A stretch of DNA of 64,000 nt from Faucicola osloensis_C (GTDB taxonomy: Bacteria; Pseudomonadota; Gammaproteobacteria; Pseudomonadales; Moraxellaceae), in the NCBI GenBank assembly GCA_019353055.1, contig JABAHL010000001.1, positions 310,001-374,000 on the forward strand, read 5' to 3'. The notes beneath the pieces are model-generated. The model searched no databases and had not been told where the DNA came from. It saw nothing but the letters and a program-made list of their open reading frames with translations. Below are positions 46,133 through 55,395 of the stretch, piece after piece. Each line of letters begins with the position of its first letter. Position 1 is the stretch's first letter. A program made the translations under genes and the position numbers.

Positions 46133-47329
46133 TTAGTCTTTTAACACTTCTGCCATGGCATTGGCTACATAGTCGATATTGCTAGCATTTAGACCGGCAA
46201 CCGAGATACGGCCATTAGCGACCATATAGATACCAAAATCTTTGATAATGCGCGCTACTTTCTCAGGGGTGAGACCGGTATAGCTGAACATACCGTTTTG
46301 CTTGGTGATATATTCAAAACTGCGACCCGGTAATTTGGCCTCTAAACTGTCACGCAGTTTTTGGCGCATCTCTTTGATACGATCGCGCATCACATACACT
46401 TCTTGTACCCATTCATTGAATAACGCTTCGTCATTCATCACGATATCAACCACGTGACCGCCATGCGAAGGTGGGCTTGAGTAAATGCGGCGGATATTGA
46501 ATTGCAATTGACCTTGGACCGCTTTTGCTTGTGCTTCGTCTTTACACACCACAGATAAACCGCCAACGCGTTCACCATACAGTGATAGATTTTTTGAGAA
46601 TGAGTTACTGACAAAGAACATCAAGCCCATGTCCACTGCTTTGCGAATCGCATAGACATCTGCATCCATGTCTTCACCAAAGCCTTGATAGGCAATATCC
46701 ATAAAGGCAAGCAAGTTTTTCGCTTTTACCACTTCAAGGACTTTATCCCATTGCGCTTGGGTCAAGTCAACGCCCGTTGGGTTATGACAACAGGGATGCA
46801 GCAACACCACATCATGGGCTTGCAAGGTGTTTAAAAAGGCAATGAGCTCATCAAATTTGATGCCATTGGTCGCTGCATCATAGTAGGGATATTTGCCCAC
46901 CGCAAAACCAGACCCTTCAAAGATACCAATATGGTTCGCCCACGTTGGGTCAGACACATAGCATTTGGCTTGTGGAAACCAAGCATGAATAAAATCAGCA
47001 CCGACTTTGAGCGCGCCTGAACCACCGATGGTCGCTGTGGTTGCTACACGTTTGTCTTTTAATACTTGTGCATCTTTACCAAACAATAGGTTTTGGCAAG
47101 CAGCGCGATAACCTGGCAGACCGTCCATTGGCAGATAGGGACGTGATTTTGGTGGATTAGCGATTTGTGCTTCAGCTTTTTGCACACAGTTGAGGACGGG
47201 TAATTTACCGTCATTATCAAAATATACACCCACACCCAAATTAACTTTGTCGGCACGTGGGTCTTGTTTATGCTTGTCCATCAACCCCAAAATCGGGTCA
47301 CCTGCATACGGTTCTACATGTGAAAACAT
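46133..47329 (-). CDS. aspartate/aromatic amino acid aminotransferase
   Basis: PLP-dependent class I aminotransferase of the AspC/TyrB group. The Schiff-base lysine is K246 in 'FVSNSFSKNLSLYGERVGGLSV'. Other blocks: 'VNLGVGVYFDNDGKLPVL', 'SDPTWANHIGIFEGSGF', 'VLLHPCCHNPTGVDLTQAQW' and the C-terminal 'MFSYTGLTPEKVARI'. It interconverts aspartate or aromatic amino acids with their keto acids using glutamate. 398 aa is the normal length. Strong ribosome-binding site TAGGAGCTATTC. AspC versus TyrB cannot be settled by eye. Monocistronic. Confidence 0.9.
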   Translation of the reverse strand: MFSHVEPYAGDPILGLMDKHKQDPRADKVNLGVGVYFDNDGKLPVLNCVQKAEAQIANPPKSRPYLPMDGLPGYRAACQNLLFGKDAQVLKDKRVATTATIGGSGALKVGADFIHAWFPQAKCYVSDPTWANHIGIFEGSGFAVGKYPYYDAATNGIKFDELIAFLNTLQAHDVVLLHPCCHNPTGVDLTQAQWDKVLEVVKAKNLLAFMDIAYQGFGEDMDADVYAIRKAVDMGLMFFVSNSFSKNLSLYGERVGGLSVVCKDEAQAKAVQGQLQFNIRRIYSSPPSHGGHVVDIVMNDEALFNEWVQEVYVMRDRIKEMRQKLRDSLEAKLPGRSFEYITKQNGMFSYTGLTPEKVARIIKDFGIYMVANGRISVAGLNASNIDYVANAMAEVLKD

Positions 47330-47711
47330 GAATAGCTCCTACATTTAATTGATAAGTTTGACTGCTAAAAAATTTACGCTAACGTGGCATTGCCCAAATA
47401 TTCAATGTCAACGGATAAGGATAAACCTTGTAACCCAATAAAACAACCGTCACGCCTATTTTTTTGCTTGTCTAAGGGCTTTAATTAGCAAAAATTCAAG
47501 CCTGTCAAAGTGGCTCGTTTAATGAGTTAACCTACCCATGCAGTTACATTTTTTCACAGCAGTTATCGCATAAATTGCAAATTTTGCGTGTTATTTACAT
47601 TTATAACTTATATTTCTATCAACAATATGCGCATAATAATTTCATCAATTCGGTGTGTATTTTTGACCCCTTTTTATTTTTGACAACTATTTATTTTTGA
47701 GGAAAGAAAAA
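47330..47711. other. intergenic region upstream of Thr-rich secreted protein
   Basis: This 380-base AT-rich stretch lies between divergent genes and must carry both promoters. A quasi-palindrome (CGCATAAATTGCAAATTTTGCG, two mismatches per arm) at 47567-47588 is the only structure I see. No RNA gene is recognisable. Confidence 0.35.
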
Positions 47712-48263
47712 ATGATGACTGCTATAAAAAAATCCCAAATCGTTGCCGCGACAGTTGTGGTAATTGCCATGAGCGCGGTGGCAACACCGAGTCATGCGCG
47801 CACCGTTAAAGCCGCCGCTAAGAAAACGACAACGGTAACCACGACCCGCGTCGCACCAAAAACCACAACGATTGTCAATCAACATATCGATGGCACGAGC
47901 GATACGGTGATGGTTCGCCCCAATGGATTTACCATTGTTGACGGTATGCCATTTTACCCGACACAAATTGTCACGACGCCGACTTATCGCACTGTCGCTA
48001 CCTCTACGCCTGTCGTCACTACCACAGCCCCTGTGGTAACAACAGCGCCCAGTACCACTATAGTGTCGACATCGAATGTCAATACCACCACCCCAGTGAC
48101 GGTACAAACAGGCTCAGGCGCGACAGTAACGGTGTCAAAACCTGCCACTGTTGTGTCTACTACCACGACAACCCCCGTATTGCTACCGGCATCAACGCCT
48201 GCGGTAGCGACAATGACCACCGTACCTGTCACGACCGCACCGGCTATTATCGTTAACCCGTAA
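47712..48263 (+). CDS. secreted Thr/Val-rich low-complexity protein
   Basis: 183 aa from the ATG at 47712, chosen because GAGGAAAG lies just upstream. An N-terminal signal peptide ('KKSQIVAATVVVIAMSAVATPSHA') precedes a basic Lys/Thr stretch (TVKAAAKKTTTVTTTR). A short structured-looking piece follows, 'DTVMVRPNGFTIVDGMPFYPTQIV'. The last half is an almost pure Thr/Val/Ala/Pro tract (TPVVTTTAPVVTTAPSTTIV). No family recognised. Thr-rich exported proteins are often envelope or surface associated, but that is only suggestive. A terminator follows. Confidence 0.7.
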   Translation: MMTAIKKSQIVAATVVVIAMSAVATPSHARTVKAAAKKTTTVTTTRVAPKTTTIVNQHIDGTSDTVMVRPNGFTIVDGMPFYPTQIVTTPTYRTVATSTPVVTTTAPVVTTAPSTTIVSTSNVNTTTPVTVQTGSGATVTVSKPATVVSTTTTTPVLLPASTPAVATMTTVPVTTAPAIIVNP

Positions 48264-48296
48264 TTCGTAATTTGTGGTCACTAATTAGTTAATCTA

Positions 48297-48338
48297 CCAA
48301 AAGCAAGACGTCACATGTTGTCGTCTTGCTTTTTTTTA
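48297..48338 (+). terminator. rho-independent terminator after Thr-rich gene
   Basis: Stem AAAAGCAAGACG / CGTCTTGCTTTT with an 11-base loop, then a run of T. Confidence 0.85.
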
Positions 48339-48447
48339 ACCGTATTTTTAGCTGGTTATAAGGTAAAATAGTCATCTTAAGTTTAATTTTGCAACCTATT
48401 TTTTATGTTTTTATCCGCTGATATATGAGATATGCAAGGTTTACGCG

Positions 48448-49704
48448 ATGAATTATGAAAGATTGCAAGACAAATTAGCCATCTTAGCCGATGCTGCCAA
48501 ATATGATGTTTCCTGTTCATCAAGTGGCAGTAAACGTGACAATCATAACAAAGGACTCGGCACGGCTAACTCGGGTATTTGTCATAGCTATACCGAAGAT
48601 GGCCGCTGTGTTTCCTTATTAAAAATATTGTTTACCAATCATTGTATCTACGATTGCGCGTATTGTACCTCAAGGCGCAGTCACGATACGCCGCGTGCAG
48701 CTTTTACTGTCGAAGAAGTGGTTGATTTGACCATGCAGTTTTATCGGCGCAACTATATTGAAGGCTTGTTTTTAAGCTCAGGGATTTTTAAATCACCCGA
48801 CTACACCATGGAGCGATTGGTTCGTGTCGCCAAAACCTTACGCCTTGCGCACAAATTCAATGGCTACATTCATCTAAAAACCATTCCCGGTGCGTCTGCT
48901 GAGCTGATGCAGGAAGCAGGATTGTATGCCGATCGCTTAAGCGTCAATATGGAAATCCCCACCAAGTCTGGCTTGGCATTGCTCGCACCTGAAAAAAACC
49001 ATGACGATATGAAAGCCCCAATGAAAGTGGTGCAAGAACAAATCGTGGTGTTTAAAGACAGTAAAAAACAACACAAACATACCCCAAAATTTACCCCAGC
49101 GGGTCAAAGTACCCAGCTGATTGTGGGCGCAGCGCAAGAGACCGATTTACAAATCATCCGTTTATCGAGCCATTTTTATCAAGAATACGACCTAAAACGG
49201 GTGTACTATTCAGGGTATGTGCCTATGCTCAGTGACAATCGCTTGCCCGCTATGGGCACCCCTGTGCCGATGGTGCGAGAAAATCGCTTGTACCAAGCGG
49301 ATTGGCTCATGCGTTTTTATGGATTTGAAGCAGAAGAAATTCTACCCGATGACCATCCGTTCTTGGATTTGGACTGTGACCCCAAATTGGCTTGGGCGAT
49401 TCGTAATAAGTCACACTTCCCCGTCAATATCCAAACCGCGCCCTACAAAATGATTGTGCGTATTCCTGGTATTGGCACCCGAACCGCCAAAAAAATTGTT
49501 CAGGCACGAAAATTTTCGACTTTGACGCTTGATCATCTTAAGCAAATGGGCGCTGCCGTAAACCGTGCCAAATACTTTATCGCACTCAAAGGTCGCAATG
49601 AGCATTTAAGTCATTTAACCCAGGATAACTTTCGCGATTATGTGCTGGCGCAGACCCAAACCAAATTCAAAGCCGAGCGGCATGGTCAATTGGCGTTGTT
49701 TTAG
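48448..49704 (+). CDS. putative DNA modification/repair radical SAM protein (TIGR03916 type)
   Basis: Radical SAM enzyme with the CxxxCxxC cluster at C66-x3-C70-x2-C73 ('NHCIYDCAYCTSRRSHD'). Family-specific blocks are 'FLSSGIFKSPDYTMERLVRVAKTLRLAHKFNGYIHLKTIPGAS' and 'LSVNMEIPTKSGLALLAPEK'. A C-terminal helix-hairpin-helix ('IVRIPGIGTRTAKKIVQARKFSTL', about residues 340-365) suggests nucleic-acid binding. The next gene is its usual partner (TIGR03915), and the two nearly always occur together. The reaction is unknown; the DNA repair label comes from HhH and partner, not from biochemistry. Length 418 aa is typical. Confidence 0.9.
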   Translation: MNYERLQDKLAILADAAKYDVSCSSSGSKRDNHNKGLGTANSGICHSYTEDGRCVSLLKILFTNHCIYDCAYCTSRRSHDTPRAAFTVEEVVDLTMQFYRRNYIEGLFLSSGIFKSPDYTMERLVRVAKTLRLAHKFNGYIHLKTIPGASAELMQEAGLYADRLSVNMEIPTKSGLALLAPEKNHDDMKAPMKVVQEQIVVFKDSKKQHKHTPKFTPAGQSTQLIVGAAQETDLQIIRLSSHFYQEYDLKRVYYSGYVPMLSDNRLPAMGTPVPMVRENRLYQADWLMRFYGFEAEEILPDDHPFLDLDCDPKLAWAIRNKSHFPVNIQTAPYKMIVRIPGIGTRTAKKIVQARKFSTLTLDHLKQMGAAVNRAKYFIALKGRNEHLSHLTQDNFRDYVLAQTQTKFKAERHGQLALF

Positions 49705-49788
49705 CATTATTGTTTTAGAATTAATTTTTTAAAATCAATCTTTTAAAATTAAGGTTTTAAAGTCCACTGTGCAAAAGGTCAATCATTT

Positions 49789-50604
49789 ATGGATTTAGTG
49801 ACAGCTGAGACCCCCATTTTAATCTTTGATGGCAGCTTTGAAGGGTGGCTCACGTGTGTGTTCACCATCTATGAGTACGGTTGGCAGCACACCCCGATTG
49901 TGACCATCCAAGCCGAGCATGAAGTGGTGCCCAATTTTTGGCAAGCCACTGTCACCGTCGCGACCGATGAAGCCAAGACCTTACGGGTGAGTGATAAATT
50001 AGCGCGCGTCTTTGGCAAAAACGGTATGCGACAACTGCTGTGGGGTTTTTTGTCAGAATCGCCTACCGTGTATAGTCATCTGTTTGGGGTGGTACGATTT
50101 CAATTGTCTAATCCCAATCTTGATGTGTGGGAGAATTATACCCATGCGGATGTGATGGCAGTGAGCAAGCTTATCAAAATGGTCGGGCGTGAGCGCCACC
50201 GTATGCAGGCGTTTGTGCGATTTGAACAAATGCAAATGCCAGACGCTGACAAACCGGTATATTTTGCGCGTGTTGAGCCTGATTTTAATGTATTACCCAT
50301 TTTGCATCAGCATTTTAAAGAACGCTATGCCGATCAGACTTGGGCGATATATGATGTCAAACGCGGGTTTGGTATTTATTACGCTCACGATGATCCCAGC
50401 GAACAAGTCCATATCATCTGTGAGGTAGATGATGAAGCGCTACTGCACCCGCAGCAGTTTTATAGTAAGGCAGAACAACAATACCAAACGCTTTGGCAAA
50501 AATATTTTACCCACGTGACCATCAAAGAGCGGTTAAATCGCAAGCTGCATATTCAGTATTTACCAAAACGCTATTGGAAATATTTGACGGAAAAAATGGG
50601 TTAA
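49789..50604 (+). CDS. TIGR03915 family putative DNA repair/metabolism protein
   Basis: 271 aa. The opening 'ILIFDGSFEGWLTCVFTIYEYG' is the signature of this family. The middle 'DVWENYTHADVMAVSKLIKMVGRERHRMQAFVRFEQM' (DUF4130-like, resembling part of uracil-DNA glycosylase-associated domains) and 'DKPVYFARVEPDFNVLPILHQHFKERYADQTWAIYDVKRGFGIYY' also match. It is encoded 84 bases after the radical SAM gene on the same strand; the pair is a conserved two-gene unit in many bacteria. It probably acts on DNA jointly with the radical SAM enzyme (inference). Converges with rluD. Confidence 0.88.
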   Translation: MDLVTAETPILIFDGSFEGWLTCVFTIYEYGWQHTPIVTIQAEHEVVPNFWQATVTVATDEAKTLRVSDKLARVFGKNGMRQLLWGFLSESPTVYSHLFGVVRFQLSNPNLDVWENYTHADVMAVSKLIKMVGRERHRMQAFVRFEQMQMPDADKPVYFARVEPDFNVLPILHQHFKERYADQTWAIYDVKRGFGIYYAHDDPSEQVHIICEVDDEALLHPQQFYSKAEQQYQTLWQKYFTHVTIKERLNRKLHIQYLPKRYWKYLTEKMG

Positions 50605-50697
50605 TAGCGGGGCGTACCCTAATTGCCCGCTAACACACCTCAATAACGCCTCAGTCATTTAATCAAAGTCGTATAACGGTAAAAAGTTATGGCTTTG

Positions 50698-51828
50698 TTA
50701 GGGCTTTAGGGTGTCGAGTAATTTTTGCATGTCTTCGGGCAGGCGTGCTTGCACTTTAATAGGCTCGCCTGTTTTTGGGTGGATAAAGCCAAGCTCATAC
50801 GCATGCAGCGCCTGACGCTGGAACTGTTGCACGATCTGTTTTTGGTCGTCATCCAAGTTTTTTAACAATATTGCATTTTTACGAGCAGCGCCATATAGCG
50901 GATCTCCGAGCAATGGAAAACCCAAATTTGATAAGTGTACACGGATTTGGTGGGTGCGCCCTGTTTCAAGGCGGACGCTGACCAATGAGACAGCGTCGCT
51001 TATCGCTGTGATTTTCTCAAGATGGGTGACAGCGGGTTTGCCACTACCCACCACCGCCATTTTGGTGCGCTGGGTCGGATGGCGACCAATAGGCGCATCA
51101 ATGGTGCGATGGCGGGCAAGCTCAGCCGCCGACGCTAACACAATCGCTTGGTAAAGCCGGTACACGGATTTGTCTTTAAGCTGATTAATTAGATGCAGCT
51201 GGCTTTGACTGTCTTTTGCAATCACCATTAAACCCGATGTTTCTTTATCGATTCGATGTACCAATCCTGCTCTAGGTAGCGTGCGGCTGTCAGGATAATG
51301 AAAAAGCAGCCCGTTGACTAGCGTACCTGACCCATTGCCCGCGCCAGGATGGACGACCAAGCCTACGGGCTTATTGATGACCAGCACCGCCTCATCTTCA
51401 TACAAAATATCAAGTGGGATATTCTCGGGCAAATCTTGCTGTTGAGCAGTCAAACTCGCTTTAAGCACCAACATATCGTTGGGTTTAAGACGATATTTGG
51501 GTTTTTGCACCGCACCGTTTACGGTTAGTTCGCCTGACTCAAGCCAATTTTTGATTTGCTCACGCGAATAATCGCTAAACACCAAGGCAGCAATTTTATC
51601 AATGCGCTCCCCTATTTGCTCAGAGTTGACTGTATAATTTTGGACAATTTGATGACTGCCAGCGTCGTGGGTCTGCAGATCCTGATGGCTTGGGTGTGGT
51701 TGTGACAGATTTTCCCATTCTTCTTCGAGTTGATTGGTGTTGTTTTGAGTCATAGATTCATTCATAGATTCAATGTTTGAGTCGATTGGATTTAAGTTGA
51801 TCGGATGTGAGGCGATTGGCGTGGTCAT
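50698..51828 (-). CDS. rluD: 23S rRNA pseudouridine(1911/1915/1917) synthase RluD
   Basis: The S4 RNA-binding domain ('GERIDKIAALVFSDYSREQIKNWLESGELTVNGAVQKPKYRLK') is followed by the catalytic domain. Its active-site Asp lies in 'GLVHRIDKETSGLMVIAKD', with 'EDEAVLVINKPVGLVVHPGAGN' before it and 'LETGRTHQIRVHLSNLGFPLLGDPLYG' after it. It modifies helix 69 of 23S rRNA in E. coli. About 60 extra Asn/Ser/His-rich residues precede the S4 domain. It is divergent from bamD, an arrangement conserved in many gammaproteobacteria, which supports RluD over other RluA-family members. Confidence 0.92.
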   Translation of the reverse strand: MTTPIASHPINLNPIDSNIESMNESMTQNNTNQLEEEWENLSQPHPSHQDLQTHDAGSHQIVQNYTVNSEQIGERIDKIAALVFSDYSREQIKNWLESGELTVNGAVQKPKYRLKPNDMLVLKASLTAQQQDLPENIPLDILYEDEAVLVINKPVGLVVHPGAGNGSGTLVNGLLFHYPDSRTLPRAGLVHRIDKETSGLMVIAKDSQSQLHLINQLKDKSVYRLYQAIVLASAAELARHRTIDAPIGRHPTQRTKMAVVGSGKPAVTHLEKITAISDAVSLVSVRLETGRTHQIRVHLSNLGFPLLGDPLYGAARKNAILLKNLDDDQKQIVQQFQRQALHAYELGFIHPKTGEPIKVQARLPEDMQKLLDTLKP

Positions 51829-52002
51829 AAATATTTCAGACTTAGGGTATAGGGATTTGCAAAATTAATATGCGCGGATAGGTCACAAAGTATAACGTTT
51901 CGTGATAGACTTAGTGAAATTTTTAATACAATATTTTGCATTCAGTTTTGAACAATAAGTATTATGATGGGCAAATATTTTTGCAATAGATTTGAGGTTC
52001 GT

Positions 52003-53085
52003 ATGCATCATCTTTCCAAAGTTGTGGGTGTCACCGCAATTACTCTGGCTTTGACCACTTTATCTGGCTGTCAAACGCTAAAAAATTCAAAATTGTTTGG
52101 TGGCAAAGACGAAGTCGTCGCGACCAAAGCTGAAAAAAGTGAACAAGGCTACTACCAAGCAGCGTCTGACAACATAAAAAAAGGCAACCTTGCTAAAGCA
52201 ATTAGCCAGTTGAACGATTTACGGACTTTCTATCCTGTGGGTGATTACAGCGAGCAAGCGTTACTTGACTTAATGTATGCGCAGTACCAACATGGTGACT
52301 ATTTGGATGCGATTGCCAGTGCTGATCGTTTTATCCAGTCTTACCCATCCAACCCGCAAGTTGACTACGCGTACTATGTTCGCGGCATCTCAAATATGCA
52401 GGCAGCCTCAGGCGGTGTGATGAAATACACCAAGCTCAATCCTGCACACCGTGATATGGGCTATTCGCGCATTGCGTTTAATAACTTTCAGCAACTGATC
52501 AATCGCTTTCCCAATAGTGCGTATGCCCCAGACGCTGCACTACGTATGCGTTATATTTATAACCAATTGTCAGAAAGTGAGATGGATGTAGCGCGCTGGT
52601 ATATTAAACGCAAAGCCTATGTGGCAGCCGCCAACCGTGCTAAATGGGTGTTTCAGTACTACCCACAAAGCGAGGCGATTCCAGAGTCTATTGCAACCAT
52701 CGCCTATAGCTATGACAAACTGGGAATGACCGATACCGCCAATCAATATAAACAACTACTTCGTATCAACTATCCTGGTCTGATTGATGCGCGTGGCAAC
52801 GTCAAACTTGATAATACCCGTACCGGTTCAAACTGGTTAAATAAAGCCACATTGGGCGTGTTGGGTCAAAGTTCACAAAATGCTGCTGTTCAAGGGCTAG
52901 GCCAGCAGTCGGGTCAATACTCAGGCAACACCAAGCCACAAGTGATTCAGACTTCAATTCAGCAAGCTGCGGCAATGCGTCTGCCAAATCCGGCTACTAC
53001 GGCAAATGACGAAACACCGCCAAGACCACGTGATACCACAATTGGTTTGGGTCTGCCACCTGACAATACCAGTCAAGTCAAATAA
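52003..53085 (+). CDS. bamD: outer membrane protein assembly factor BamD
   Basis: Lipoprotein of the BAM complex. The signal peptide ends in lipobox LSGC (acylated Cys23 from the chosen ATG, which follows GAGGTTCGT). The TPR-rich body has typical BamD text: 'QGYYQAASDNIKKGNLAKAISQLNDLRTFYPVGDYSEQALLDLMYAQYQHGDYLDAIASADRFIQSYPSNPQVDYAYYVRGISN', then 'FNNFQQLINRFPNSAYAPDAALRMRYIYNQLSESEMDVARWYIKRKAYVAAANRAKWVFQYYP'. An extra C-terminal Gln/Ser/Pro-rich tail of about 80 residues exceeds E. coli BamD (245 aa). Terminator follows. Confidence 0.93.
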   Translation: MHHLSKVVGVTAITLALTTLSGCQTLKNSKLFGGKDEVVATKAEKSEQGYYQAASDNIKKGNLAKAISQLNDLRTFYPVGDYSEQALLDLMYAQYQHGDYLDAIASADRFIQSYPSNPQVDYAYYVRGISNMQAASGGVMKYTKLNPAHRDMGYSRIAFNNFQQLINRFPNSAYAPDAALRMRYIYNQLSESEMDVARWYIKRKAYVAAANRAKWVFQYYPQSEAIPESIATIAYSYDKLGMTDTANQYKQLLRINYPGLIDARGNVKLDNTRTGSNWLNKATLGVLGQSSQNAAVQGLGQQSGQYSGNTKPQVIQTSIQQAAAMRLPNPATTANDETPPRPRDTTIGLGLPPDNTSQVK

Positions 53086-53104
53086 TCTATAAACCCCGTT
53101 AACA

Positions 53105-53134
53105 TTAGCTAGGTTTATCCTAGCTATTTTTTTT
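53105..53134 (+). terminator. rho-independent terminator after bamD
   Basis: Stem TAGCTAGG / CCTAGCTA, five-base loop, eight T. Confidence 0.85.
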
Positions 53135-53172
53135 CAATCAGCTAATTTTTAACTGGAAATGCGCTTTTTACC

Positions 53173-55383
53173 ATGAGTAACAATGCCATCATTGATCAAA
53201 TCATTGCTAATGCCGATATCGTCAAGATTATTGGCAAGCATGTGGAGCTCAAACGTTCGGGCAATGAATTCAAAGGCTGTTGCCCTTTTCATGGAGAAAA
53301 AACGCCCTCATTTTTTGTCAATCCGCAAAAAGGGCTATATAACTGTTTTGGCTGTGGTGTCGCTGGCAATGCGCTCACCTTTTTAAAAGAGTACGAAAAC
53401 CTCACCGCGGGCGAAGCGCTCAAAGAACTGTCCCGTCAAACGGGGATTGAACTGCCCAAAGAGCCTGTCAAAAAATTACATACCTATAAAAAAACTCCCG
53501 TTCCACCCAAACCTGCTGTATCGCAAGCAAAGGCATCCTCTCATCAAAATCTGGCTCAAAGTCCCGTTCAAACTCTCTCTGACTCAGATGTTGCCGAGCG
53601 TCCGTCTATTACCAATGCAAAGGCTTTGTGGATAGACGCTTTTGATGATTTTCAAACGTCTGATAACTTAGATGCGAGCTTTATCCCTTTTGCTGAGTAT
53701 GATGACGCAAGTGTTTGCGGGTTTTCACCCTTTGATGACATGGGTAATAGCAGTCCGCAGGATAGTTCATCAAGTTTATACGACTTACTGACCCAAATCT
53801 GCCAGTTTTATCAACATCAATTACAGCAAAATAGCTTTGCCCAACATTATTTGCTCAAACGTGGTTTGATGCCGCACACTATCGAAGAATTTGCCTTGGG
53901 TTTTGCCCCAAACGGTTGGCAACATCTTGAGGAAGCCTTCCCCCAAGACATCGAAGGGTTGAAAATCTTGGGATTGGTACGCACTTCGCAAAATGGGCGT
54001 GATTTTGACTTGCTGCGCAATCGGGTGATTTTCCCCATCCGCGACCAACAAGGGCGCGTGATCGGCTTTGCCGGTCGCACCATGTCTGATGATGAGCAGC
54101 CCAAGTATATCAATTCTTCAGATTCACCTGTATTTCATAAACAAGCCGTGTTGTATGGTCTTTTTGAAGGTCGCAAAGCCAAAGCCAAAGACTGGCTGGT
54201 GGTTGAAGGTTATATGGATGTCATAAGCCTTCATCAAGCGGGCGTGTATGGTGCAGTTGCCTCCATGGGAACAGCATTGGCGCAATCACAAATCGAAAGA
54301 TTACTGCAATTTAATCCCATACTTACTTTAAGTTTTGATGGCGATAGTGCAGGACAAAAAGCCGCTTGGCGTGCTATGGAAGTGGGGTTGCCTGCGCTTA
54401 CTGATGGCAAGGAATTACACTTTTTGACACTGCCAGATAATCATGATCCTGATAGCTATGTCAAAGCGCATGGTTTGTTAGCGATGCAGCAACAAATCGC
54501 CCAAGCCGTTCCCCTATCAGCGTATTTGTATTCAAGTCTGACGCGTCAATATCCTACCAATACCCCCGAAAATCGCAGCAAAATTTTGCAGCAGCTCTCT
54601 GCGCTGACCCAAAAACTGCCAAAAGGCAGTTATGGCTGGTTGCTGCGTGAAGACATCAAAAACAAAATGGGATTGGGGCGAAAAAACCAAGCACGCCAAG
54701 CGCAAGATACCCTGCTCAATTTTGATAGCGAATTGACGGTACAACTGCATCTGCAGCTGTGTTTTTTGTTTCAACCAGAGCTGTTAGGCAGTCTGGAAAA
54801 TAACCGCATTAGCCAATCTGTGATCCGCGATATTTATCAGCGCAGCGAAGCAGCTAACGTTTTTAAACCGAAACACCTATCTACCAAACCAACAGCCCCT
54901 ATTCGATTGGATGAAAATTCAACTGGTGACACTGATGTTCTCACTGGTGTTATCGATGCGCCCTGCAAAAACTATGATGAAAGCTGCTGCCTAACTTGGC
55001 AAGCCATTGCCGATGAAGAATTATTGAGGTTAATTACTTGGATTCAAACCATTCAATCAAGATTGCAGGATTTTGATAACCCAAAATGGTCAACTTACGA
55101 GCGAATTAATGCCAAAGCACATTTTATACTGGCGGGCTTAACATCAGAGCAGCAAAACAAACTCATCAAACATTGGGCGCGGTTTTTTAAAGAACTTAGT
55201 CAGCGCAATATTGATGATATCTCAGACCTAGTGACAGAGTTGGTGGTTCAACTGATGTTAGAAACCCTGCAGCGTCAACAAAAAACCCTAAAAGCAGACT
55301 TAAAAGCGCTGAGCCTATGTATCAAACACCACCAAGCGATTTTAACTTGGCTTAGAACATGGCTACAGCGCAAAGAGGATTAA
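53173..55383 (+). CDS. dnaG: DNA primase DnaG
   Basis: Synthesises RNA primers at the replication fork. The N-terminal CHC2 zinc finger (C37, H40, C58, C61 within 'GCCPFHGEKTPSFFVN' and 'GLYNCFGCGVAGNALTFL') is complete. The RNA polymerase core has 'YLLKRGLMPHTIEEFALGFAPNGW', 'RVIGFAGRTM', 'PKYINSSDSPVFHKQAVLYGLFEG', and the TOPRIM part 'LVVEGYMDVISLHQAGVYGAVASMGTAL', 'LSFDGDSAGQKAAWRAM', 'DPDSYVKAHG'. A roughly 110-residue Ser/Asp/Pro-rich linker (about 100-210) separates the zinc domain from the core, explaining 736 aa rather than about 580-600. The C-terminal helicase-interaction domain is present but divergent. Confidence 0.94.
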   Translation: MSNNAIIDQIIANADIVKIIGKHVELKRSGNEFKGCCPFHGEKTPSFFVNPQKGLYNCFGCGVAGNALTFLKEYENLTAGEALKELSRQTGIELPKEPVKKLHTYKKTPVPPKPAVSQAKASSHQNLAQSPVQTLSDSDVAERPSITNAKALWIDAFDDFQTSDNLDASFIPFAEYDDASVCGFSPFDDMGNSSPQDSSSSLYDLLTQICQFYQHQLQQNSFAQHYLLKRGLMPHTIEEFALGFAPNGWQHLEEAFPQDIEGLKILGLVRTSQNGRDFDLLRNRVIFPIRDQQGRVIGFAGRTMSDDEQPKYINSSDSPVFHKQAVLYGLFEGRKAKAKDWLVVEGYMDVISLHQAGVYGAVASMGTALAQSQIERLLQFNPILTLSFDGDSAGQKAAWRAMEVGLPALTDGKELHFLTLPDNHDPDSYVKAHGLLAMQQQIAQAVPLSAYLYSSLTRQYPTNTPENRSKILQQLSALTQKLPKGSYGWLLREDIKNKMGLGRKNQARQAQDTLLNFDSELTVQLHLQLCFLFQPELLGSLENNRISQSVIRDIYQRSEAANVFKPKHLSTKPTAPIRLDENSTGDTDVLTGVIDAPCKNYDESCCLTWQAIADEELLRLITWIQTIQSRLQDFDNPKWSTYERINAKAHFILAGLTSEQQNKLIKHWARFFKELSQRNIDDISDLVTELVVQLMLETLQRQQKTLKADLKALSLCIKHHQAILTWLRTWLQRKED

Positions 55384-55395
55384 TTCATCGCGTGT

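Noticed and set aside
47691..48232. Two open frames antisense to the Thr-rich gene
   Set aside because: Repetitive Thr codons give long complementary frames with Cys/Arg/Gly or Val/Thr runs; the sense frame has signal peptide and ribosome-binding site.
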